Below, piece by piece: positions 45,301-51,475 of a DNA stretch of 64,000 bases (the first letter of the stretch is position 1; every line of letters starts with the position of its first letter). The stretch lies in NCBI GenBank assembly GCA_965149945.1, contig CBCTTQ010000004.1, forward strand, positions 1 through 64,000, written 5' to 3'. The position numbers and the translations under genes are program-made. A model generated the notes under the pieces. It made no database searches. It saw nothing but the letters and a program-made list of their open reading frames with translations, and was not told the origin of the DNA. This stretch comes from JAHZFN01 sp965149945 (GTDB lineage: Bacteria; Bacillota; Dehalobacteriia; UBA4068; UBA4997).

Positions 45301-45411
45301 CTGGCGGCGGTGAAAATCCGCGCCAGAAGTTTGCTGGCGGCTATGGAAGAACGGGAATCTTTCCCGCTTGCTCCCGAAACGGAGCGTATAGCGGTTGCCG
45401 CGGAAAAATAA
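42373..45411 (+). CDS. Acyl-CoA dehydratase activase-like protein (double BcrAD/BadFG domain)
   Basis: This 1012-residue protein has two ASKHA-type ATPase domains of the BadF/HgdC family, each beginning with a phosphate loop: VGIDVGSTTIKAIVL near residue 15 and LGIDVGSTTSKVALL near 320. Between them are GGEDAKI and NGTCAGGTGAFIDQMA; the cluster cysteines expected for these activators are in SRCGVF and SSGCGSFVQ. The C-terminal third (KAVVCGGCTNKCNLTVNTF onward) is of DUF2229 type. Such activators use ATP to inject an electron into 2-hydroxyacyl-CoA dehydratases. ATG 42373 is weakly supported; GTG 42391 or 42397 are alternatives. The partner gene follows after 13 nt. Confidence 0.86.
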   Translation: MEQGKQVNVLVYKVGIDVGSTTIKAIVLDEENAILYKTYRRHYSKIAESLDSIIKDMVLLLNNKKFKLAVSGSAGLGISKACRLDFVQEVFALGGAVELLVPDTDVVIELGGEDAKIVFLTGGFEERMNGTCAGGTGAFIDQMATLLDVSVSELDELALNHKKIYAIASRCGVFAKTDIQPLINQGARKEDIAASIFQAVVEQTIAGLAQGRDIKGKVLFLGGPLFFLRGLRERFTETLRLDKEHAVFPDLGQYFVAIGTALYAEESKTTYEFDTMVKALAEIKNAKSSNRYLEPLFRDQAEYDAFVARHRQNDVPRRELVSYEGTAYLGIDVGSTTSKVALLSENNELLYTFYASNKGSPLEVIQRQLAEILTLCGDRVRVAAAAVTGYGEELIKNAFGIDYGVVETMAHFSAARFFNPQVDYIIDIGGQDMKCFKIRNNTIDSIILNEACSSGCGSFVQSFAEAMGYDLPTFTKLGIFAKHPVDLGSRCTVFMNSSVKQAQRDGAEIGDVSAGLAISVIKNAIYKVLRVNDPAELGQNIVVQGGTFLNDAILRSFERELGIQVIRPGIAGLMGAFGAALYSRRQHERLGKTASSMLSLEEIKNFHHQSKAVVCGGCTNKCNLTVNTFPNGIKFISGNKCERGVGGKSNNLPNVYEYVINKMRDLMAAADRSREAEPKKPVVAVPVVLNMWENLPYWDAFFRAIGWNPLYSGESSHKLYSEGQFTIPSDTVCYPAKLVHGHIARLLDRKDEFRCIFYPCMSYNFDEKRGDNHYNCPVVAYYPELLASNITGLREAEFLYPYMNLNDDELFVEKTAKFWKTHFGASKKQVRQAVTAARAAYDRWRQDIREYGLAALDEAERNHYKTVVLSGRPYHVDREVNHSIDKLFNSLGFVVISERVVSDLLEPQKVNVLNQWTYHSRMYNAARFVSGRENTELVQLVSFGCGLDAVTTDEVKDILERNGKIYTQLKIDEINNLAAVKIRARSLLAAMEERESFPLAPETERIAVAAEK

Positions 45412-45424
45412 GGGGAGTGCGATT

Positions 45425-46765
45425 ATGACGCGTACATTAATTGAACATCAGGTACCGAGACCGTTGTTTACCAAAGAAATGAAAAAGGAATATACCATTT
45501 TGGTGCCCCAGATGCTGCCGGTGCATTTCCCTCTGCTTTTGGAAATTTTTCGGCAGGAAGGGTATCGAATGGAACTTTTGACCACCACTCATCGAGGAAT
45601 TGTGGATGAAGGATTAAAAAATGTACATAATGATACCTGTTATCCCGCCCTTTTGGTAATCGGGCAGATGATGGATGCTTTGAAAAGCGGCAAATATGAC
45701 ATTCATAAAGTCGCTCTGCTGATCAGTCAGACCGGCGGTGGCTGCCGTGCCTCCAATTATGCTTATTTGCTGCGCAAGGCGTTGGAAAAAAATAACATGG
45801 GCTTTATCCCGGTCATCACGCTGAACATCAACAGCATGGAGTCTCATCCCGGATTTCAGTTCACCAAAGAAATGATTTTGAAGGCTATTATCTGCTGCAT
45901 TTACGGTGATTTGATGATGGGTCTGAAAAATCAATGTCTGCCCTATGAAATAAACAAGGGAGATACCATGGAAGTAATCGACCGTCTGACCAAAAAACTG
46001 GCGGAAACTTTCAAAACCAAGGAGTATCGGCGTTTGAAGCGGAATATGACTTACATTGTGCGGGAAATGAACGCTATTCCGCGGAACGTCACAGACAAAG
46101 TGAAGGTGGGCATTGTCGGGGAAATTTATGTTAAATACGCTCCTTTGGGTAACAATCAGCTGGAAGAATATTTGCTGAGCGAAGGCGCCGAACCGGTGCT
46201 GACGGGAGTATTGGATTTTCTGCTGTACGGCTTTAATAACAATCTGGTGGACGCGCGGTTGTATATCAAGGGTACTTGGAAAACCTGGCTGATAAAATTG
46301 CTTTGTGATTATGTGATGCATTTGCAAAACAAGATGACTGCCATTATTAAAAAGCACAGTAATTTTCGCCCATTGTCTACATTTTCTGATGTAAAAAAAT
46401 CCGCGCAGGGTATTATCAGCGATGGGGTAAAGATGGGAGAAGGTTGGTTGCTGACGGGAGAAATGGTGGAATTTATCCAACATGGTATCAATAACATCAT
46501 TACGACCCAGCCCTTTGGCTGTTTGCCCAATCACATTGTGGCGAAAGGGATGATCCGTAATATCAAAACGAAATATCCCAACGCTAATATTGTGGCTATT
46601 GACTATGACCCCGGCGCCACTCGCACCAATCAGGAAAATCGTATCAAATTGATGCTTTCCAACGCGGTCAGTCATAAAAAAATTCAGTCGGAAAAAAAGG
46701 TTCATACAGAAACAGCAGCAGCGGAACCTCCGCGGCCCAAGGAGCCTAAGAGTTACTTGGCTTGA
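45425..46765 (+). CDS. Dehydratase-component-like partner of the activase (HgdB/CoA-enzyme-activase-related)
   Basis: This 446-residue protein matches the C-terminal part of the large acyl-CoA dehydratase activase-related proteins of clostridia: YTILVPQMLPVHFPLLLEIF, TCYPALLVIGQMMDALKSG, QTGGGCRASNYAYLLRKAL, and QPFGCLPNHIVAKGMIRNI. The conserved cysteines in these motifs could hold a [4Fe-4S] cluster. Elsewhere this part is often fused to the activase in one chain of about 1400 residues; here it is a separate gene in a different reading frame with its own AAGGGGAG site before ATG 45425. The substrate is unknown. Confidence 0.84.
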   Translation: MTRTLIEHQVPRPLFTKEMKKEYTILVPQMLPVHFPLLLEIFRQEGYRMELLTTTHRGIVDEGLKNVHNDTCYPALLVIGQMMDALKSGKYDIHKVALLISQTGGGCRASNYAYLLRKALEKNNMGFIPVITLNINSMESHPGFQFTKEMILKAIICCIYGDLMMGLKNQCLPYEINKGDTMEVIDRLTKKLAETFKTKEYRRLKRNMTYIVREMNAIPRNVTDKVKVGIVGEIYVKYAPLGNNQLEEYLLSEGAEPVLTGVLDFLLYGFNNNLVDARLYIKGTWKTWLIKLLCDYVMHLQNKMTAIIKKHSNFRPLSTFSDVKKSAQGIISDGVKMGEGWLLTGEMVEFIQHGINNIITTQPFGCLPNHIVAKGMIRNIKTKYPNANIVAIDYDPGATRTNQENRIKLMLSNAVSHKKIQSEKKVHTETAAAEPPRPKEPKSYLA

Positions 46766-46817
46766 TCGCCGTCGGTTGAAAACTCGTCGGAATACAAAAA
46801 AACTATTTGTTTGATTA

Positions 46818-46856
46818 AAAGACGTCATGATTAACTTCATGACGTCCTCTTTTTTA
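46818..46856 (+). terminator. Rho-independent terminator after the dehydratase-like pair
   Basis: GACGTCATGA pairs with TCATGACGTC over a short loop, then T-rich sequence. Confidence 0.87.
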
Positions 46857-46985
46857 GCGTGCGGTCATAATTTCACAAAAGGTAGTCCATACTGTATGGT
46901 TTGGAACGGTTGTCGCCCCGAGCGCCATAATTTGAGAGTAAGTTTTGCTAAAATTTTCCCCTGATCATTGTTTGACGGACAAAAC

Positions 46986-47014
46986 TTGCTTTTTCCCGCG
47001 GGAAAGTGTAGAAT
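46986..47014 (+). promoter_or_regulatory. Predicted promoter for the uncharacterised membrane protein
   Basis: TTGCTT (46986-46991) and TAGAAT (47009-47014) with a 17-bp spacer, about 75 nt before the gene. Confidence 0.55.
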
Positions 47015-47089
47015 ATAAAATAGATATTTTTTATGAAAAAGATTTTGGAACAATGATCAAATACGATCATTGGGAAAGTTGGGATAGTA

Positions 47090-48193
47090 ATGAGAAGAAA
47101 AACTTTGAGAGAACGTCAGCAGAAGAAAGCCATGCGAGAAGCGCGTCGCCAAGGGCGGCAAAAAGCCCGCGATGCCCAGCATCAGTGGGACAACAATCCT
47201 GCCCATATGGCTAATGCCGATGAAACCGCTATGGATATGGAACAGGAAGCTGACGAGATTGATAAAACTTTTTCCGCCATTGAAGATATCGCGGAAAAAT
47301 TGGGGATTGAGGCGCCTCTCGCGGAAGAACCCGTCGAAGAAGCGGAAGAACCGGCGAAAATCCCCGCCCAAGAAGAAGTGGTGGAGTTGTCTGCCTTTGA
47401 TCATTTCCGCAAAAGAAACAAAGACGGTTATCAGAGTCGGGACAACGGGCGCTTGTTTAAATTGTATAATGTCAATCTGTTGCTGCGGATCGTTTTGTTT
47501 GTTTTGGTATTGGTTTTTGTGATTCGGGATCATGACGCGATCGTGAACGCCATTTATGCCAATCCTTTGGATGGATTTAATTGGTTGATGGTTCTTTGGG
47601 GTTTGATGGTGCTGACCATTTTACTCCGTTTTGTGCCGGGTCCTGTTTCCAATCCCGGTTATCAGAAGCAGTTTTTGCGTCATTTTGCTGCTTCTTCTGA
47701 TTTTGACGAGGAAAATATTCGCATTAAACGCACCATCAAGCGAGCCAACCGCGGCGCCTGGAAAGTGTTGGGCTGTTGGGCGCTGCTCAATGCCCTGATC
47801 GGGATTTTGTATTGGCTGGGTATTTTGGATGAAGCGGGGCTGCTTTTGATCGCATTGCTGTATGCCATTGGAGATGTGGTATGTATTTTGTACTATTGCC
47901 CATTCCAACATTTGTTGATGAAAAATCGTTGTTGTATGACTTGCCGCATCTATAACTGGGATTTCTTCATGATATGCACCCCTTTGCTGTTTATTCCTTC
48001 TTGGTTGACCTGGAGTTTAGTGGCGATTTCTCTGTTGGTGTTGATTCGCTGGGAATATATTTATAAACACCATCCGGAACGCTTTTTTGGCGCTACCAAC
48101 GGCAAGTTGCGCTGTGTTTCCTGCGCGTCAAAACTGTGCCGCTATAAATTTCCGGCGACTGCTACCGCCAAACAACTTTTTAATCGTAAGTAA
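47090..48193 (+). CDS. Uncharacterised multi-pass membrane protein with cysteine motifs
   Basis: This 367-residue protein begins with a basic helix (RRKTLRERQQKKAMREARRQ), then an acidic Glu/Ala/Pro region, then six or so membrane segments from about residue 130. Between the later segments stands a striking polar motif, NRCCMTCRIYNWD (C281, C282, C285; 279-291), and the C terminus has CVSCASKLC. These cysteines could bind metal or form disulfides. I recall similar hypothetical proteins with a CRIYNWD-like motif in Firmicutes, without function. It appears monocistronic, with its own promoter and terminator. Confidence 0.75.
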   Translation: MRRKTLRERQQKKAMREARRQGRQKARDAQHQWDNNPAHMANADETAMDMEQEADEIDKTFSAIEDIAEKLGIEAPLAEEPVEEAEEPAKIPAQEEVVELSAFDHFRKRNKDGYQSRDNGRLFKLYNVNLLLRIVLFVLVLVFVIRDHDAIVNAIYANPLDGFNWLMVLWGLMVLTILLRFVPGPVSNPGYQKQFLRHFAASSDFDEENIRIKRTIKRANRGAWKVLGCWALLNALIGILYWLGILDEAGLLLIALLYAIGDVVCILYYCPFQHLLMKNRCCMTCRIYNWDFFMICTPLLFIPSWLTWSLVAISLLVLIRWEYIYKHHPERFFGATNGKLRCVSCASKLCRYKFPATATAKQLFNRK

Positions 48194-48475
48194 GCGGACG
48201 ATGTGACGGCATTCTCGTCAAAGAAATATAAAACGCCCCGTTGGGTTTTGGAGAAGCGATGTTTGCTTTTCGGCTCGAACGGGGTATTTTTTATTTTCTG
48301 TAAAAAAGTCTAAACATTTGAGAAAAAAGGAATCGGTGTTGCGGACCGTTTCTGTTTGTCGGAGCGAAAAGGAGGAAGGTATAAAATCTCATTTTTGACA
48401 AACACTAGCAGTAGATGGTAGACAACAGCCGTTGAGCGTGTTGTAATTTTTTGCACAAAAAGGAGCGTTAGGTAG
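48194..48475. other. Intergenic region before spoVT
   Basis: Contains the terminator of the preceding gene and about 180 nt of AT-rich DNA before spoVT. A TTGACA occurs at 48395-48400, but no matching vegetative -10 lies downstream; a forespore-type promoter is possible but not recognised by eye. Confidence 0.4.
48234..48298 (+). terminator. Terminator after the uncharacterised membrane protein
   Basis: CCCCGTT pairs with AACGGGG; the long loop holds a second hairpin (GAGAAGC / GCTTTTC). A T-rich tract follows. Confidence 0.68.
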
Positions 48476-49012
48476 ATGAAAGCGACAGGAATTGTGAGAA
48501 GAATTGACGATTTGGGGCGGGTGGTGATTCCCAAAGAAATCCGTCGTACCATGCGAATTCGAGAAGGAGAACCTCTTGAAATTTATGTGGATAACGACGG
48601 AGAGGTGATTTTAAAAAAATACTCCCCTATGGGAGAATTATCTTTGTTTTCCAAAGAATATGCTGAGGCCATGAATCAGACAGTGGGGCATGTGGTCTGC
48701 ATTTCCGATCGGGATGTGATGATTGCCGTCAGCGGCGGCATGAAAAAAGAATTGATGGGCAAAACGGTGGGAGAGGACATCGAGCAAGCCATGGAAAGCC
48801 GTAAACCTCTGATGGGTAAGCACCATATACTGGTTAAAGACCAGCCCGAAGAAGGACTGGGAGACAGTATCATTGCCCCCATTGTGGTGCAGGGCGACCC
48901 CATTGGTTCAGTGGTGATCTGCGCCCGTGATGAAACTGGCAAACTCGGCGAAGTGGAAGAAAAATTGGCGGAGACTGCCGCTAATTTTTTAGCAAAACAA
49001 ATGGAACAGTAA
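48476..49012 (+). CDS. spoVT: Stage V sporulation protein T (SpoVT)
   Basis: This 178-residue transcription factor has the AbrB-type swapped-hairpin DNA-binding domain at the N terminus (MKATGIVRRIDDLGRVVIPK, EIRRTMRIREGEPLEIYV) and a C-terminal GAF-like domain (about 60-178). SpoVT tunes sigma-G-dependent genes in the forespore. Its length and both domains match Bacillus SpoVT closely. It is flanked by terminators and so stands alone. SpoVT homologues are also found in some non-sporulating Firmicutes. Confidence 0.93.
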   Translation: MKATGIVRRIDDLGRVVIPKEIRRTMRIREGEPLEIYVDNDGEVILKKYSPMGELSLFSKEYAEAMNQTVGHVVCISDRDVMIAVSGGMKKELMGKTVGEDIEQAMESRKPLMGKHHILVKDQPEEGLGDSIIAPIVVQGDPIGSVVICARDETGKLGEVEEKLAETAANFLAKQMEQ

Positions 49013-49037
49013 CAGAATGGCGCGAGAGAGACGCCGA

Positions 49038-49066
49038 CGCCGCGGGAAAATCCCGCGGCGTTTTTT
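49038..49066 (+). terminator. Rho-independent terminator after spoVT
   Basis: CGCCGCGGGA / TCCCGCGGCG stem with an AAA loop and six T. Confidence 0.93.
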
Positions 49067-49172
49067 ATTGGCGTTTGCGGAATATCAAGACCTTTCTGGA
49101 AAAGCATCGTCCTTCCTTTTCTTGAGTCGTAAAGGAAATTTAAAAAAAAGAATTTTTTTTTTTGATTTTCTA

Positions 49173-49201
49173 TTGACAAAAAGGGGGTTTCTGTGTATTA
49201 T
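49173..49201 (+). promoter_or_regulatory. Consensus-like promoter of the GntR-ABC operon
   Basis: TTGACA (49173-49178) and TATTAT (49196-49201), 17-bp spacer. The -10 lies within the left arm of the inverted repeat at 49195-49236. Confidence 0.82.
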
Positions 49202-49236
49202 TATATTAAGCACTTAGTACAACAATACAATAATAC
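49195..49236. promoter_or_regulatory. Inverted-repeat operator at the GntR operon promoter
   Basis: GTATTATTATATT (49195-49207) is matched in inverted form, 12 of 13 bases, by AATACAATAATAC (49224-49236). It covers the -10 and the transcription start region. A YtrA-type GntR repressor encoded by the first gene is the obvious ligand. Confidence 0.68.
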
Positions 49237-49315
49237 AATTGCTGTGCTGAGTTGTGTATGGTTGTGTGAGCGCGGTTTTAAGCTCTAAAGAAACAAAAAG
49301 AAAGGAGAGGTCGTT

Positions 49316-49681
49316 TTGGGATGGAACATTGAATCAGACCGACCTGTCTACCTGCAATTGGTGGAACAGTTCAAAAGAAAAATCGTCGCGGGCGAATATG
49401 AAGCGGGAAACCGCATGCCTTCTGTTCGCGAATTGGCCGCTGACGCGGCTGTCAACCCCAACACAATGCAAAAAGCTTTAGCAGAGCTGGAAAGGACAGG
49501 ACTGATGTATACGCAAAGAACCAGCGGTAGATTTATCACGGAAGACCGCGAGCTGATCGATTCTTTGAAAAAAGAAATTGCCCTTGAGCAGATTGATACA
49601 TTCATTCGTAATATGGCTGCCATCGGCATTGATAAGCAGGAAATATTGAGGTTATTTCAAGCGAGAATAGAGGAGATGTAG
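49316..49681 (+). CDS. GntR-family regulator, YtrA type
   Basis: This 121-residue regulator has an N-terminal winged-helix GntR domain (PVYLQLVEQFKRKIVAGEYE, MPSVRELAADAAVNPNTMQK, then TQRTSGRFIT) and only a short C-terminal dimerisation helix, the YtrA form that controls adjacent ABC transporters. The start is TTG 49316 behind AAAGGAGAGG; there is no usable ATG nearby. It precedes an ABC ATPase by 4 nt. Confidence 0.9.
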   Translation: MGWNIESDRPVYLQLVEQFKRKIVAGEYEAGNRMPSVRELAADAAVNPNTMQKALAELERTGLMYTQRTSGRFITEDRELIDSLKKEIALEQIDTFIRNMAAIGIDKQEILRLFQARIEEM

Positions 49682-49685
49682 TGTT

Positions 49686-50393
49686 ATGGAAGACAATAGA
49701 TTAATTTTGGAATGTCGCGGGCTGGAAAAGAACTACGGTCGAAAATGCGCGCTGAAGCAGATTGATTTGCAAATTGAAAAGGGAAAAATCGTCGGCTTGC
49801 TGGGGCCTAACGGCAGCGGAAAAACCACGTTGATTAAATTGGCCAACGGGTTACTGACACCCAGCGGAGGCAGCATTACGGTGGATGGTTTGGAGCCGGG
49901 CATCGAAAGCAAAAAAATTGTTTCGTATCTGCCGGATCGCAATTATTTGAACAATTGGATGAAAGTAAACGATCTGGTGGACTTTTTTGATGAGATGTAT
50001 GAGGATTTTGATCGGGAAAAGGCATTGTCTATGCTGTTGAAGTTGGACATTGAATTGGATACCCGCTTGAAATCGCTGTCCAAAGGGAATAAAGAAAAAG
50101 TGCAGCTGATTTTGGTGATGAGTCGAGCGGCTGAATTGTATATTTTGGATGAACCAATCGCCGGAGTGGATCCTGCCGCGCGGGATTATGTATTGAACAC
50201 CATCATCGAAAACTATAACACCGAAGGAACCATTTTGATTGCCACCCATCTAATCTCGGATATTGAAAAAATCTTGGACGATGTGGTGTTCATTAATCGG
50301 GGCGAAATTGTACTGCATGCTTCAGTGGACGATATTCGAGAAGAACACGGAAAATCGGTGGACGGATTGTTCAGGGAGGTATTCAAATGTTAA
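49686..50393 (+). CDS. ABC transporter ATP-binding protein
   Basis: This 235-residue ABC ATPase carries Walker A GPNGSGKTTL, a signature LSKGNKEKVQ and Walker B LYILDEPIAGVD with the catalytic glutamate, then the switch histidine in IATHLI. It belongs to the YtrB/BcrA-like exporters that work with a GntR regulator. Its end overlaps the permease gene by 7 nt. The cargo is unknown; homologous operons respond to envelope-active antibiotics in Bacillus. Confidence 0.93.
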   Translation: MEDNRLILECRGLEKNYGRKCALKQIDLQIEKGKIVGLLGPNGSGKTTLIKLANGLLTPSGGSITVDGLEPGIESKKIVSYLPDRNYLNNWMKVNDLVDFFDEMYEDFDREKALSMLLKLDIELDTRLKSLSKGNKEKVQLILVMSRAAELYILDEPIAGVDPAARDYVLNTIIENYNTEGTILIATHLISDIEKILDDVVFINRGEIVLHASVDDIREEHGKSVDGLFREVFKC

Positions 50394-51190
50394 AGAAATT
50401 ATTGAAATATGAATTCAAGGCAACGGCCAGGTATTTTTTGCCGCTGATCGCGGCTCTGCTGGTAGTTGCCGTATTGAATCGCATTTGTCTGAGCTTCAAC
50501 CAAGGCAGTATCGAGGCGTTGAAGTTTGTGCCCACCTTTGTAGCTGCCTTTCTGTATATCGCCATCATTATCGCTATTTTTGTTTTGGCGTTGATTATCA
50601 CTATTAAACGATTTTACAATAGCTTGCTGACGGATGAGGGATATTTGATGATGACGCTGCCCGCTTCCGTTGACAGCCATATCTGGAGCAAAACCATTAC
50701 CGCCGGTGTTTGGGTCATCGCCAGTACGTTGGCGACGATTTGTTCCGCTGCTGTTATCGGCGCGGCGGATGGTACCTCCGTACTCCATTTCTTCACGGAA
50801 CTGGGTGAGGTTTATCAAGAGTCCTTTGCTAACTGGGGGATGCATGTTTGGATGCTGGGCATCATTTGGCTGTTGGCGATGATTTTTTGTCTGCTGAGTT
50901 CGTTGCTGTCCATTTATATGTGTATCAGTCTCGGACATCAGGTTTCCAATCACCAGATTTTGGGCGGTGTGGGCGCCTATATCTTGTACAGCTTAGTGCT
51001 GCAGGTATTGGGAACCATTGCCACAACGATCGCGATTAAATGCGGATTCTTTTCCTGGGTGTCGACGCTGGATGCTGTTACCGGTGTATATCTGGTCAGT
51101 GTCGGGGTGTTGGTACTGGGCGTCATTCTTTCCGTAGTACCCTATCTGATCACCCGATACCTGTTGAAATACCGATTGAATCTGGAATAA
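50387..51190 (+). CDS. ABC transporter permease-like membrane protein
   Basis: This 267-residue protein has six predicted membrane segments (for example YFLPLIAALLVVAVLNRICL, FVAAFLYIAIIIAIFVLALI). It overlaps the ATPase gene and is the last gene of the operon, so it is the membrane half of the transporter. ALIITIKRFYNSLLTDEGYL is typical of permeases in this exporter group. The substrate is not predictable. Confidence 0.85.
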   Translation: MLKKLLKYEFKATARYFLPLIAALLVVAVLNRICLSFNQGSIEALKFVPTFVAAFLYIAIIIAIFVLALIITIKRFYNSLLTDEGYLMMTLPASVDSHIWSKTITAGVWVIASTLATICSAAVIGAADGTSVLHFFTELGEVYQESFANWGMHVWMLGIIWLLAMIFCLLSSLLSIYMCISLGHQVSNHQILGGVGAYILYSLVLQVLGTIATTIAIKCGFFSWVSTLDAVTGVYLVSVGVLVLGVILSVVPYLITRYLLKYRLNLE

Positions 51191-51315
51191 GAAAGGAAAT
51201 TCGGAATCAGTAACGCTAATCTCCCTTCGAAGTAAAAAGACTTTTGTATTCGGTGGTAGAAGTTGCTGAAAAATAAGTTGATAACAAAAAAACAAAAAAG
51301 AAAACAACAATAAGA

Positions 51316-51355
51316 AAACCGCCTCCCCGATATTTTCGGGGAGGCGGTTTTTATT
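51316..51355. terminator. Bidirectional terminator between the ABC operon and the PBP gene
   Basis: ACCGCCTCCCCGA / TCGGGGAGGCGGT, a long GC-rich stem flanked by A- and T-runs on both sides. Confidence 0.93.
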
Positions 51356-51377
51356 CGTGATATCAAATTTTTTCAAA

Positions 51378-51415
51378 AGAGTAATACATCCCAAAGAGAG
51401 TAATACATCCCAAAG
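51378..51415. repeat. Perfect 19-bp tandem duplication
   Basis: AGAGTAATACATCCCAAAG occurs twice head-to-tail (51378-51396, 51397-51415). A partial third copy, TCCCAAAGGGG, lies near 51459. It stands between a terminator and the end of the PBP gene. Confidence 0.93.
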
Positions 51416-51475
51416 GGTGCAAGGGACATAATACGAAGATGCCCATTTAAAAATTTTGTCCCAAAGGGGTTAGAA

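Noticed and set aside
51378..51415. CRISPR repeat
   Set aside because: Only two direct copies without spacers; a tandem duplication.
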